A stretch of 56,024 nucleotides of DNA from Embleya sp040605455 (GTDB lineage Bacteria > Actinomycetota > Actinomycetes > Streptomycetales > Streptomycetaceae). The number at the start of each line of letters is the position of its first letter. The stretch's first letter is position 1. Below, in pieces: positions 17,565-26,381 of this stretch. Location: assembly GCF_040605455.1 (NCBI RefSeq), contig NZ_JBEXCV010000048.1, positions 1-56,024 on the forward strand, read 5' to 3'. The position numbers were made by a program, and so were the translations under genes. The notes beneath the pieces are model-generated. The model saw only the letters and a program-made list of their open reading frames with translations, did no database searches and was not told where the DNA came from.

Positions 17565-18878
17565 TCAGACCTGGTTGCGAATCCGTCGCCGGTAGGGCAC
17601 GAACAACATCAGCGCGATCGCACCGAGCACGGCGGTGCCGGCCGCCATCGCGAACGCGGTCATGCCGCCGCCGGAGGCCCCGGTGTGCGCGAGGTCGCCG
17701 GTGGCGCCACCGGTGGTGGTGGTGCCGCCGTTGCTGTTGGCGCTGCCCGAGGGAGACTGGGTCAGACTGGGCGGCGGCGGGCTGCCCGCGTCACCCTTCG
17801 CCTTGAGGGTGGCCGAGACGTCGGTGGACGTGACCTTGCAGTCGGTGTAGGTGTCGATTTCCAGTGCACCGAACTTCGCGTGCGTGTCGATCCGCAAGGC
17901 GCCCGGGCTGAACGAGAAGTCGCCACCGCCCCAGACGGAGAACTTGCCGGTGAGCGGCCCGTCCACCTTCAGCGGGTCGCCCGGCTGGGGGTCGGCTTCC
18001 TTCGCGGCGCCGACCACGTCGACGGTGCGCTTGTTGTCGCCCTGCACCACGTCGATGGTCAGCTTCGGCGTGTACTTGATGTGCGCCGCCGGAATACCGG
18101 CCGGAACACTGCCCACGACGTTGTCCTTGAACGACGCCGAGATGTCGAGATTGTCGCCCTTCTTGGCGGTGCTCGCGACCTTGACCGTGATGCCGAACGT
18201 CGGCGTGGTGTCCGGGATGGTGACCGGCGACTCGAAGGTCTTGCACGCGTACTTGACGTTCACCTCACGGCCGTTGGGCGGGCCGGGCGGCTCGTCCGTC
18301 GGAGGCGTGGTGGTCGGCGGAGCCGTGGCGTTCTTGTCGACCAGGATCTTGCCGAGCTTCGGAGTGCCGTTGACGGCGCACGGCACGTCGACCACGGCCT
18401 TCAGCAGCAACTTGGTCGGCGTGATGTCGATGTCGCCCGTGGCGTCGGCCGGCACCTTGATCTTCGCGTCGAAGTCGGGGAGCGTGATCGGCTCGCCCTT
18501 GGTGACCTGTACCTTGCCGGGCTCCCCGACGATCTTCAGGTCCTGGGTCGAACCCCCCGACGCCTTGGCGTCGAACGTCGCGTTGAAGGGCACCGGATCC
18601 TTGAGCGTCTCCGGCCCCTTGACCGGGGTGGCGCCCATCTTCACCTTGACCGTGGCCTCGCCGCCCGGAGCGGTCTTGGTGGTCGGCATCTCCAACGTGA
18701 TGTTGAAGTCGTCGGTGACGTCCGGCGCACCGGGCGGGTACGGGATCTTGCAGGTCATGTTGACCTTGACCGGGTCGGCCGCGTGTGCTGCGGGCGCAAA
18801 CGCGACCATGCCGGTGCCACCCGCCACCAACATGCCGCCGATCGCAGCCGTGGCGAGTCTTGTCTTTGCCTTGCTCAT
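17565..18878 (-). CDS. Secreted two-domain surface protein with LAxTG sortase signal
   Basis: A 437-aa protein. Signal peptide to about residue 32 (HAA cleavage), then two copies of the island's two-Cys domain (about 33-195 with MTCKIP and VPCAV; about 210-370 with YACKTF and TDCKV). They are joined by a Pro/Thr linker. A Gly/Thr/Ser stalk leads to LAHTG (residues 396-400), a membrane helix and the basic tail RRRIRNQV. LAxTG is the motif recognised by class E sortases of high-GC actinobacteria, so the mature protein should be covalently attached to peptidoglycan. No sortase gene is in the window. It starts 47 bases after the stop of the 18926-19702 gene and may be part of that operon. Function otherwise unknown. 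Confidence 0.85.
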   Translation of the reverse strand: MSKAKTRLATAAIGGMLVAGGTGMVAFAPAAHAADPVKVNMTCKIPYPPGAPDVTDDFNITLEMPTTKTAPGGEATVKVKMGATPVKGPETLKDPVPFNATFDAKASGGSTQDLKIVGEPGKVQVTKGEPITLPDFDAKIKVPADATGDIDITPTKLLLKAVVDVPCAVNGTPKLGKILVDKNATAPPTTTPPTDEPPGPPNGREVNVKYACKTFESPVTIPDTTPTFGITVKVASTAKKGDNLDISASFKDNVVGSVPAGIPAAHIKYTPKLTIDVVQGDNKRTVDVVGAAKEADPQPGDPLKVDGPLTGKFSVWGGGDFSFSPGALRIDTHAKFGALEIDTYTDCKVTSTDVSATLKAKGDAGSPPPPSLTQSPSGSANSNGGTTTTGGATGDLAHTGASGGGMTAFAMAAGTAVLGAIALMLFVPYRRRIRNQV

Positions 18879-18925
18879 CAGGTTGTGCTCCCTTCGTCGG
18901 GGCGGGACTCACCCCGTCGTGTTGG

Positions 18926-19702
18926 TCAGCTGAGCGTGAGCGTCAACGTCGCCGAGTAGCTCTCGGCGGATGTGTTCCGGTCGGGCAGCCGCAGGGTCAG
19001 CTCCGCGCCGACGTCGAATTCACCCCCCGTGACGCTCGGTGATGACGATGTCGAGCACAGGGTCGCCGTACGGCTCGACTGCGCCCGGTTTCCGGGCTTC
19101 GCCGAGCTGGGATAGGGGCCGCGTCCCGGGTGGGGCGTGCAATACGGATCCCAGACGAGGTTGTGTGCCTCGATCCGAGTTCCGTCCTCCGCCCGGAAGT
19201 CGGACATTGCGCCGGTGAGGGTCCACCCGTTGCGCGACCCGCGAAAGTCCTGGACCAGCATCGGATTCAGCGCACCCTTGGCGGTGCCGCTGGTCCGGTC
19301 CACGGTGAGCCTGCTCTGTCCGGCATTGGGTGTACTGACCGCCAGAACACCCGGGTTGACGTTGCCGTCCACCCGGGCCGGAGAGCTGGGTTGCTCGACC
19401 TTCGTGTCCCAGTCGAGGTCTCCCGCGCCGGGTACCGATCCGCCGCCGTCGCCCCCGTCGGACCCGGAGGCATCCGGGCCGGTCGAAGTGTCGCTCGGCG
19501 GAGCGGAGTTCGTGTGGTCACCGGCGGTGGTCGGTGCCGGTCGGTAGGTGCCGCCGCCACTCGGGCCCGCCTGGTCGGTGACGTTGGTGTGCGACGGGCC
19601 CAACTCGCCGCCGCCCGGCCCGTAATAGAACACGAGCACGGTGCCGACGACGGCGGTCGTGGCGATCAGGGCGCCGAGCCCCCTGCGGGGTCGTGTGGTC
19701 AT
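18926..19702 (-). CDS. Membrane-anchored WxL-like domain protein
   Basis: A 258-aa protein with an N-terminal membrane helix at about residues 11-27 and no obvious signal cleavage site, so it may stay anchored as a type II protein. A Gly/Ser/Thr/Asp-rich linker runs to about residue 110. The rest is one WxL-like domain: ALNPMLVQDFRG, then NGWTLT with Trp160, a DF segment, TGGEF-like VTGGEF and the terminal YSATLTLTLS. It has two extra cysteines (YCTP, TLCS) not found in most paralogues. Its ATG overlaps the stop of the 19699-20910 gene by 4 bases, so it is translated with the neocarzinostatin-like and DUF916-like proteins. It is the simplest WxL-like protein here and a good candidate for the core subunit. 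Confidence 0.8.
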   Translation of the reverse strand: MTTRPRRGLGALIATTAVVGTVLVFYYGPGGGELGPSHTNVTDQAGPSGGGTYRPAPTTAGDHTNSAPPSDTSTGPDASGSDGGDGGGSVPGAGDLDWDTKVEQPSSPARVDGNVNPGVLAVSTPNAGQSRLTVDRTSGTAKGALNPMLVQDFRGSRNGWTLTGAMSDFRAEDGTRIEAHNLVWDPYCTPHPGRGPYPSSAKPGNRAQSSRTATLCSTSSSPSVTGGEFDVGAELTLRLPDRNTSAESYSATLTLTLS

Positions 19703-20910
19703 CGCTCGGACCCCCCGGACTCGGCGGCACGGGGATGGTCGTCCTCGCCGGGCTCGGAACCCGCGTACAGCGGACCGCCGATCACCATCGTCTCGACCAT
19801 CGAGCGGACCGGGCGCTTGCTCAGGTCCACCGGCTCGGCCCCGGCTTCGGCCGGGCGTCGGTTGGCCGTCCTGGGATCCGACCCGCCGTCATCCGCCTTG
19901 TCCTCGGCGGACTTTCGGTTCTTGTCGTCCCTGGTCAGCCGGGACGGCGCCTCGGCCAGCCCGACTTCGCGTTCGCGCTCGCTCGTGCGGCGGGCCCGCT
20001 GCTCACCGATCAGTTCGACGATCCGCAGGAACAGCCGCCAGGCCGCCACCGGGATCACGATCACCAGGAGTGCGCCGAAGATGTAGACGCCCCACGGACG
20101 ACCGACCTCCAGGGCCTGTTCGTCCACGATCTGGTTGTCGTAGGTCACCCGCCAACTGAAGGTGCCGTGCTGACGGGGATTCAGTTCCACCGGAAGCGAG
20201 ATGGTGGTGCGCTTGCCCGGCGGGATGGTGACGTGCGACTCGTAGTTCTCCCAGGTCGGTGCGTAGACCCCTTCGTAGAAGCCGATCCGGAAGGTGGGGT
20301 TGATGATGGCCGATTGACCCATGTTGCCCACCTCGATCCGGAACCGGCGCTGCACGGGCGAGCCGAACCAGGTGAAGATCGAGTCCTCGCCGACCATGGC
20401 GCTGTCGATGAAGACCAGCCGACCGGGCGTCTTGACCGTCACCGGCAGCGGAGCGTACGGCGCGCCGTCGATCTCCAGCGGCACGCTCGCGTCCTTGGGC
20501 GGGCCGTTCATGATCACCGCGATCCGGACCACGCACGGGCACGGGGAGGGCGGGATGGCGGCGGTCAGGGTGATCGAGACATTGCCGACCGCGTCCACGG
20601 TCCCGCTCGCGGCACTGGCCGCGGCGCAGTTGACCGTGCCGCGCAGACCGTTCTCCCCGCAGATGCTGGCCTGGAGGAGGGATCCGGGGGTCCAGTCGCC
20701 GCCGACGACCGAGACCTTGTCCCCGGCCGCGACCTTGCCCGGGTCGATCGACGCGCTCGGGGCCGCGGCCGGCGCCGGGTCCGCCGCACGCGCGGGCGCC
20801 GTGCCGCCCAGGGCGACCAGCCCCGACAACAGCACGGCGATCAGCGCGAGGGCGGCACCGCGGGCGCGGCCGACCCGAACTGCGTGACGAACCCGGTTGA
20901 GCACGATCAA
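19699..20910 (-). CDS. Membrane protein with neocarzinostatin-like extracellular domain
   Basis: A 403-aa protein. Signal peptide to about residue 42, then an Ig-like domain at about 50-155 with four cysteines (84, 95, 124, 126), the disulfide layout of the neocarzinostatin fold. A second beta domain (about 160-270: FRIEVGNMG, HVTIPPGKRTTISLPV, FSWRVTYDNQIV) resembles the DUF916/DUF3324-type folds of WxL partners. One membrane helix lies at about 273-296, and a ~105-residue charged cytoplasmic tail follows. ATG at 20910 overlaps the DUF916-like stop and its own stop overlaps the next start, making a tightly coupled three-gene operon. No chromophore pathway is nearby, so a drug-binding role is unlikely; a structural or assembly role is inferred. 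Confidence 0.78.
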   Translation of the reverse strand: MIVLNRVRHAVRVGRARGAALALIAVLLSGLVALGGTAPARAADPAPAAAPSASIDPGKVAAGDKVSVVGGDWTPGSLLQASICGENGLRGTVNCAAASAASGTVDAVGNVSITLTAAIPPSPCPCVVRIAVIMNGPPKDASVPLEIDGAPYAPLPVTVKTPGRLVFIDSAMVGEDSIFTWFGSPVQRRFRIEVGNMGQSAIINPTFRIGFYEGVYAPTWENYESHVTIPPGKRTTISLPVELNPRQHGTFSWRVTYDNQIVDEQALEVGRPWGVYIFGALLVIVIPVAAWRLFLRIVELIGEQRARRTSEREREVGLAEAPSRLTRDDKNRKSAEDKADDGGSDPRTANRRPAEAGAEPVDLSKRPVRSMVETMVIGGPLYAGSEPGEDDHPRAAESGGSER

Positions 20911-22706
20911 CGGCCGACCCCCGCGGAATCGGCGGAGTCCTCGGCGGCCGGCGCGTCCGCGCGCGGGCGGGCCGGGGGCTGCTTGCCCTTGGGGCGCTTC
21001 GCGGCCTTCTTCGCGGGCTCGGCGGCGGGCTCGGCGGGCTCGGCCTCGGCAGCCGGGTCGGTGGCGGGCTCGGCGGCCGGCTCGGCGGCGGCCGGCGTGG
21101 CGGATGCTGCGTCGATTTCGGAGGGTTCAGCCTCGGAGGCCGCATCAGAGGCCGCCTTCGCAATGGCGGAAGCCTCCCCGGCGGCCTTCCCCACAGCGGG
21201 AGTCGCCTCGGCATCCGCGTCGCCGGCCACAGCCGCACCGGCGGCCGACTCGGCCTCGGCGGCCTTGTCGTCGGCCGCGGCGCCCTCGGTCGCCGGCGTC
21301 TCGTTCAGCTCGGCATCGACCTGCTTGTCGTCGGCCTGTTCGACCGCAGCCGACTCGTCCTCGCCCGCCGCGACGTCGGCCGGCTTGTCCTGGGCCTGCT
21401 CCGCCTTCGCATCCTTCGCGATCACGACCGGCCCGCTCTCGGCCGGCGTCTCGACCCCGCTTTCCTTCTCGCCCGGCGTTGCGGCGTCCGCGGACTCCCC
21501 GGAAGTCTCCGCCGACGCCGACGCCTTGGTGGATTCGTCCGGCACCGCGGCCGGCGCGGGCGCGGCCTGCGCGTGCTCGGCGACGGTCTCGCCGGCCGGC
21601 GCGGGCGCGGCCGGAATCGGCGGCAACACGGTCGTGTCGTCGGTCGGGCCCGCCGGGCCGCCGGGCTCGGCCGGATCCCCGCCGTTGCCCTTGCCCTTGC
21701 GTCCGTTGCGCCACACGCCCCAACCGATGCCGGCGACCAGCAGGATGGCGGCCAGGGTGAGCAGGCTGGGCCACGGCACGGCCGTGTACGAAGCGCTCGC
21801 GTCGTCCTTGAGGTTCTGGTCCGCGACGACGCCGTCGACCTTGACGGTGACGTGGTCCAGTCGCGGCGCGTCCTTCCACTCGATGACCTTCTCGACGGTC
21901 GAACCGGGCAGGATCTCGGCGCCCTCGTCGGACTTGCTCATCAGCTCGCTCCCGAACAGGCCCTCGGCCTTGAGCTGGAACTTGGGGCGCAGGATCACGT
22001 TGCCCCGGTTGATGACCCGGTAGGTGATCTTCGCCTTGCTCGAACCGAAGAACTCGTGGAAGCCCGCGTCCCGCTTGACCTCGACCTTTTGGATATCCAT
22101 CGCCGGCAGCGCGTCACCCTGCACCCGCAGGTACACCCGAGCGCCGATCTGCCGCTGGATGTTGACCTTGATCTGGCCCTTCTGCTGGGTGCCCTCGATC
22201 GCGGTGTTGAGCGCGACGATGGCGCCGGGGTGGTCACCGGGCGTCGCGTTCGGCGGGATGACGATGTTGAACGGGACCTGACGCTTCTCCCCCGGCTGCA
22301 GGGTCAGCGTCTGGTTCTCCGGCGCCACCTGGATCCAGGTACCGACGTCCTTCTGCTTGTCGGTGACCGTGCGCAGCGCGAAGCCGCCGTCGCGCGGCGT
22401 GTTGTACGCGTCCGCGCCGAACAGCTTCATGGTGAGCGGCGCCTGGCTCGTGTTGTGCAGGGTCACCACGTCGGGGACGGTGGTGCCGGCGGCGCCTTCG
22501 AGGAAGAAGTAGCGACGGGCGTTCTGGCTCGTGCCGTCGGGCACGTACGGGTCGACCGACCATTCGCCGTTGCCCGCGGCCGACGCGGGGGTCGGCGCGA
22601 CCAGCGTCAGGGAAGCGAACAACGTGGCCAGCACCGCGAACAGGGTGGCCAGGGATCGGATACGTCCGCCTTGCCGGCGGCTCAGGGGGGCCGGGGTGCC
22701 CGTCAT
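20907..22706 (-). CDS. DUF916/DUF3324-like (WxL-interacting) membrane protein with long acidic tail
   Basis: A 599-aa protein. Signal peptide 1-44 (ASA cleavage). The DUF916-type domain is at about 48-195: the YFFLEGAAG motif, VVTLHNTSQAPLTMKL, LQPGEKRQVPFNIVIPPNATPGDHPGAIVA and GARVYLRVQG. A DUF3324-type domain is at about 200-300 (KITYRVINRGNVILRPKFQL, ILPGSTVEKVIEWKDAP). A membrane helix lies at about 312-332. In Firmicutes such proteins are encoded with WxL proteins, bind peptidoglycan and help hold WxL proteins. Odd here: a ~265-residue cytoplasmic tail rich in Ala, Glu, Asp and Pro, ending in a basic KKAAKRPKGK segment. ATG at 22706 has CTGGAG upstream. First gene of the coupled operon with 19699 and 18926. 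Confidence 0.85.
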   Translation of the reverse strand: MTGTPAPLSRRQGGRIRSLATLFAVLATLFASLTLVAPTPASAAGNGEWSVDPYVPDGTSQNARRYFFLEGAAGTTVPDVVTLHNTSQAPLTMKLFGADAYNTPRDGGFALRTVTDKQKDVGTWIQVAPENQTLTLQPGEKRQVPFNIVIPPNATPGDHPGAIVALNTAIEGTQQKGQIKVNIQRQIGARVYLRVQGDALPAMDIQKVEVKRDAGFHEFFGSSKAKITYRVINRGNVILRPKFQLKAEGLFGSELMSKSDEGAEILPGSTVEKVIEWKDAPRLDHVTVKVDGVVADQNLKDDASASYTAVPWPSLLTLAAILLVAGIGWGVWRNGRKGKGNGGDPAEPGGPAGPTDDTTVLPPIPAAPAPAGETVAEHAQAAPAPAAVPDESTKASASAETSGESADAATPGEKESGVETPAESGPVVIAKDAKAEQAQDKPADVAAGEDESAAVEQADDKQVDAELNETPATEGAAADDKAAEAESAAGAAVAGDADAEATPAVGKAAGEASAIAKAASDAASEAEPSEIDAASATPAAAEPAAEPATDPAAEAEPAEPAAEPAKKAAKRPKGKQPPARPRADAPAAEDSADSAGVGR

Positions 22707-22988
22707 CGGTGTCTCCAGCTGGTCTGTGTGCTGCGGATCGAAAGGGCCGGCTTCGGGAGCGGATCCGAAGGGCCCGCGCTGTGTGCCTGGATGGTGCGTG
22801 CGCGGATCGCACGAGTGCGGTGTGGGCGGGACGGGCCGGCTGCCCGCCCCACCCTCCGCTCTGCGTCGATCCGCAGCGGCCCGCTCCGGCGGACCGTGCG
22901 CCACGGATGGTTTTCCGTGACGCACGGTCCCCTGGTGTCGAGGCCGTTCGAGGTCTCCGCGCCGGACGGGTCCGGCCGGAGATTTCGA
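22707..22988. other. Upstream region of the DUF916 operon with a terminator
   Basis: The left part should hold the operon promoter, but no TTGACT box or type-A operator is evident. At 22891-22930 an interrupted hairpin (GGACCGTGCG paired with 22921-22930, inner ACGGA/TCCGT) ends the 22989-24587 gene on the minus strand. Confidence 0.55.
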
Positions 22989-24587
22989 TCAGGAGATGGA
23001 GAGAGTGAGCGTCGCGCTGTAGTTGCCGGGTGCCTGGTAGGCCGGGACCGCGAGGGACAGACCCGCGTCGGCCTTGAACGTGCCGCCGGTGACATCCGCG
23101 TTGGGCGCGGACGCCAGGGTGGCGCCGGTCTTGCCGATCGGACCCGTGCTACCGGCCACCGCCTGGCTCGGCGAACCCTCGCCGGGCGTGATCTTCGGAG
23201 TCCAGGAGAACTTCTCCGCCGCGATGGTGCCGCCCGCGCCGTTGCTGAAGTCGGTCACCGCACCGGTCAGCGTCCAACCGGTGGAGCCACCGCGGTAGTC
23301 CTTGACCGTCACCGTGTTCAGCGCGCCGGTCATGTTCTGCTCGGTACCGTTCAGGGTCACGTCGGAGAGCTTGATCCCGCCGTTCTCCTGGGAGATCGTC
23401 AGGGCGCCACCGGCGATCGTGCCGGTGAGGTCCTGCTTGAGCGAGCCGGTCGGGGGGTTGCCGTCGACCGTGAAGGGCGCGCCTGCGGACAGCGTGCCGG
23501 TGGTGTCCTCGGAGGCCGCGATCAGCGTGGTGTCGGCCTTGGTGACCTTCACCTTGGCAGTGAACTTGCCGTCGGCGCCCGCCTTCGCCATCACCAGACC
23601 GGGAACGTCCGGCTGCTGAGCGGCGTTGGTCGGGATCACGTACACATCCGCGCCGGGCGTGTAACCCTCGCCGGCGACGGTGACCTCGGTGCCGACCGGC
23701 CCGTGCGTCGGGTCCAGGGTGAGCTTGCGCGGGTTGCTCGGCACATCGGCCTTGACCGAGACGTTCGACGTCTTGGACTTGTCGCCGACGGTGACCTTGA
23801 GCTGGTACGAGCCGTCCGCGACGGTCGCGCCGATCGTCGCGGTGCCGGCGAGCGCACCATCCGTGACCGTGAGCGCGCCGGTGACCTTGGTCGCGTCACA
23901 GGCGTTGCCGCTCGCGTCGCACAGTTCGACCGTGGGCGTACCCGCGGGCCAGTTCGTCCCGGCGACGGTGAGGGCACCGCCGGGCTTGACCTGTCCGGGC
24001 GTGGTGGTCAGGGTCGGGTTTTGCGGCGGGGCGTCGGCGACCTTGTAGGAGGCGACGACCCCGTTGTTGCCGGTCACCTGACAGGTGGCCGTGGTGATCT
24101 TGTTGGGCTGGCCGGCCAGATAGACGTCCAGTGCGAACGTCTTGAGCGTCAGGTCGATCCGGGTGCCCGGCGCGGCCTGCGGAATGGCCAGGTCGGCGGT
24201 GAACTCCGGCGGGTTGATGCCCTGGGTGGGCCCGATGTCCGCGGTGAACTTCGGTGCGGTAAGCGTGACTTCGCCGCCGGTGCTCAACGTGAAGGTGTAC
24301 TGGCCGACGAAGCCGATACCCGGGAACGGGGTGTCCGTCCGCAGCGGGTTCTCGCCCGCGTCGACCTTGGCCTGCACCGTCCCCGGTGCCGAGCCGGTGT
24401 CCGGGGTGAGCGAGACGTCGAACGTCTGCTTACCGGACTTGTTCCAGTGCAGGATCGGCTCGGTGCAGTTCAGATCCGGATTCACCGAAGCGGCGGAGGC
24501 CATCGGCGCACCCGCCACCAGTCCCGCGGTGCCCGCGATCACCGCGACGCCGAACGTCGCGACGACCTTCTTGCTGGGTTTGAACAT
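22989..24587 (-). CDS. Secreted multidomain WxL-like surface protein
   Basis: A 532-aa protein: signal peptide to about residue 33, two-Cys N-terminal domain (about 35-185, Cys41 and Cys169), neocarzinostatin-like Ig module (about 190-280, with VELCDASGNAC, Cys223/Cys230) and an IPT/TIG-like module (about 284-376). The WxL-like domain (about 384-532) has TGWTLT (Trp438) and ends YSATLTLSIS. No sortase signal or membrane anchor, so wall attachment would depend on the WxL-like domain, as in Firmicutes. ATG at 24587 has GAAGGGAG upstream. The gene has its own promoter with a type-A operator about 220 bases upstream and a ~240-nt leader sharing a 17-nt block with the 29738 gene. Close paralogue of the 35149 and 38927 proteins. 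Monocistronic. Confidence 0.85.
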   Translation of the reverse strand: MFKPSKKVVATFGVAVIAGTAGLVAGAPMASAASVNPDLNCTEPILHWNKSGKQTFDVSLTPDTGSAPGTVQAKVDAGENPLRTDTPFPGIGFVGQYTFTLSTGGEVTLTAPKFTADIGPTQGINPPEFTADLAIPQAAPGTRIDLTLKTFALDVYLAGQPNKITTATCQVTGNNGVVASYKVADAPPQNPTLTTTPGQVKPGGALTVAGTNWPAGTPTVELCDASGNACDATKVTGALTVTDGALAGTATIGATVADGSYQLKVTVGDKSKTSNVSVKADVPSNPRKLTLDPTHGPVGTEVTVAGEGYTPGADVYVIPTNAAQQPDVPGLVMAKAGADGKFTAKVKVTKADTTLIAASEDTTGTLSAGAPFTVDGNPPTGSLKQDLTGTIAGGALTISQENGGIKLSDVTLNGTEQNMTGALNTVTVKDYRGGSTGWTLTGAVTDFSNGAGGTIAAEKFSWTPKITPGEGSPSQAVAGSTGPIGKTGATLASAPNADVTGGTFKADAGLSLAVPAYQAPGNYSATLTLSIS

Positions 24588-24637
24588 GTGGTGCTGCTCC
24601 CTTCAGGGGGTTGCCACCGGCCGCCGGGGGCGGGGTG

Positions 24638-24654
24638 GTCGAACACCACACCGG
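24638..24654 (-). promoter_or_regulatory. Conserved 5'-leader block
   Basis: On the minus strand this reads CCGGTGTGGTGTTCGAC, identical over 17 nt to 29669-29685. It lies about 51 bases before the start codon here and 53 there. Both are followed by a C-rich stretch and CCGGCGG. Confidence 0.5.
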
Positions 24655-24807
24655 AGCGGGTGCCGAGGAGCGTCGCACTACCGTGAGCCCGGCGCTCCGG
24701 TGCCGTACCTGCGCGGTCGCCTCGCTCCAGATCCGTTGCACACGGCCGAGGCGGCCGTCCCGCTGTCCGTCGATTCCCTTGCGGGACACGGACCCTGAGC
24801 CACAAAT

Positions 24808-24864
24808 TGAAACCTGTTGCAGATTCTGGCGTGCCATTCACGCGCGATCCCGCCGCATAGTCAA
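24808..24864 (-). promoter_or_regulatory. Promoter with type-A operator, 22989-24587 gene
   Basis: Minus strand: -35 TTGACT (24864-24859), 17-nt spacer, -10 GTGAAT (24841-24836), 14 nt, then operator TGCAACAGGTTTCA (24821-24808), matching TGnAACnnGTTnCA at all ten fixed positions. The operator lies just after the predicted transcription start, the geometry of a repressor site. Confidence 0.6.
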
Positions 24865-24883
24865 TAGCCGCCGGCAAGCGCCG

Positions 24884-24914
24884 CGGTCGGCCTCCCGAAC
24901 CGGAAGGCCGACCG
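24884..24914 (-). terminator. Terminator of the LPKTG surface-protein gene
   Basis: The arms 24884-24897 and 24901-24914 pair over 14 bp with one mismatch around a 3-nt loop, just after the stop at 24929. Confidence 0.6.
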
Positions 24915-24928
24915 TCCGCAAATCTCGG

Positions 24929-25738
24929 TCAGGCGTTGCGCGAGGACCGCACCCGACGAGTCGCGAGCAGTACTCCGCCGATGCCGAGCAGACCGACGGT
25001 CCCGCCGAGCAGGCCCATCGAGAGCGCGTCGTCCAGCGGGCCGGTCTTGGGCAGCGTGTCTCCGCCCGCCGTCGTACCCCCCGAGGTACTGGTGGACCCC
25101 GAGCTGGTGGAGCCCGAGGTGCTGGTGGAGCCCGAGGTGGTGCTCCCCCCGGTCGTGCTCGCGGCCGGAACCGTCACCGAGTAGGCCACCGGAGGAGCCT
25201 CGTCGGTGATGGAGCAGGGGACGTTCAGCGTCAGCGGCGGGTTGATGACCTCGATCTTCAGACCGAAGGTCTTGGGAATCAGGTCCACCTTCCCGGTGGC
25301 CTTCTGCGGCACCGAGACGTTGGCCGCGAACGCGGGCACGTCGATGCCGGCCTTGGCCACGAGGGTCAGGGTGGTTGCCGCGCCCACCGCACTCACCGTC
25401 GCGGAGCCGCCGTCGTACTTCGCGGTGAAGGTGACCGTCGGCGTGATCTTGACCGAGGTGCCCAGTGGCGAGGACGCCGGGCTCACCCCCGGGTCGATGT
25501 TCAACTTGATCGACTTGCCCGCCTCGCCCGAGGCCGGGCCGGTGACGGTGAACGCCTGCGCACCGGTCACGGAGTCCTTGTTGTCCATGGCGGCCTTGAC
25601 GGTGGGGTCGCTGAAGTCACACTTGAGCTGCGTGGTGACCGGCGCTGCGGCGGCCTGCGGCGCGAACGCCAGCATGCTGCCCGCCATGACGGCGAACGCC
25701 GCCAAGCCGCCTGCGGTTCGCTTATTGGGCCTGACCAT
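24929..25738 (-). CDS. Secreted surface protein with LPKTG sortase signal
   Basis: A 269-aa protein. Signal peptide to about residue 31 (AAA cleavage). A single two-Cys domain at about 32-175 (LKCDFSDP and VPCSIT) shares the SPASSPLGTSVKITPTVTF and VPQKATGKVDLIPKTF segments with the N-terminal domains of the other island proteins. A Gly/Ser/Thr repeat stalk at about 190-225 projects it from the wall. The sorting signal is LPKTG (229-233), a membrane helix and the basic tail TRRVRSSRNA. LPxTG predicts covalent attachment by a sortase. ATG at 25738 has GAAGGGAGA upstream. It is divergent from the 26457 gene across 718 bases. No WxL-like domain. Confidence 0.85.
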   Translation of the reverse strand: MVRPNKRTAGGLAAFAVMAGSMLAFAPQAAAAPVTTQLKCDFSDPTVKAAMDNKDSVTGAQAFTVTGPASGEAGKSIKLNIDPGVSPASSPLGTSVKITPTVTFTAKYDGGSATVSAVGAATTLTLVAKAGIDVPAFAANVSVPQKATGKVDLIPKTFGLKIEVINPPLTLNVPCSITDEAPPVAYSVTVPAASTTGGSTTSGSTSTSGSTSSGSTSTSGGTTAGGDTLPKTGPLDDALSMGLLGGTVGLLGIGGVLLATRRVRSSRNA

Positions 25739-26180
25739 ACGGTGGTTCTCCCTTCGGGGGGATTTCTTGCTCGTCGAGAAGTCCTGATCGAAACGGCCGG
25801 AGCGACGCGCGCTCAGCAGGGCCGTTCCGGCATGTCGGCCTGCACCGACCCGGCACGCGCCCCGACGCATCGGGTACACGCGGTCGCCACACCCGACTTC
25901 CCCCTTTCGAGGCGCGGACCGGGCGGGAAACCGGACCACGCAAGCACCGGTGGGATACGCCTCGCGTTCCCTGGAGGGGCTTCCCTTGGCGCATCCGGGA
26001 GACATCGAGACTGTTCCAGTACTTGATGTCACGTCAGATCTTCGGGTGACGGTACGACAAGTGGCATGAGCGGACAACAGCGAAAAGCAGAAAACCTGCA
26101 TTCGTCGGACACGGTTCCATATCGCGCGGACCAGCTAAATCACTGTGTCGACAAGACGGTTGACAGGCCCCCACAAACTC

Positions 26181-26192
26181 GACACGTGTCGC
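26181..26192. promoter_or_regulatory. Type-B palindrome
   Basis: CGACACGTGTCG is a perfect 12-bp inverted repeat with two GACAC pentamers back to back. GACAC is the reported core of the sporulation regulator WhiA's binding motif in Streptomyces. Confidence 0.5.
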
Positions 26193-26319
26193 GTACAAGT
26201 GCGGCGCGAAAGGCTCCCAAACAGTGAGACTTCGGGCGAGAGCCATCGGAGTCCCACCGTGTCGGCGCCCACGCCGCGTGCCGGCGCTTCTCGAACCCGT
26301 CACAGCCGGCCGGGATCCC

Positions 26320-26381
26320 TTGACACCACGTCAGGCGAGCGGAATCAATGGGCATTTGGTCTATTTATGGAACACGTTTCA
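26320..26381 (+). promoter_or_regulatory. Promoter with type-A operator, 26457 gene
   Basis: -35 TTGACA (26320-26325), 18-nt spacer, -10 ATCAAT (26344-26349), 18 nt, operator TGGAACACGTTTCA (26368-26381). Confidence 0.65.

Larger units (their letters stand above)
24588..24928. other. Gene-free stretch: leader and promoter of the 22989-24587 gene, terminator of the LPKTG gene
   Basis: From left to right: a ~240-nt leader with the conserved block at 24638-24654, the type-A operator and promoter (24808-24864), and a hairpin (24884-24914). No ORF with coding character is seen. Confidence 0.6.
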
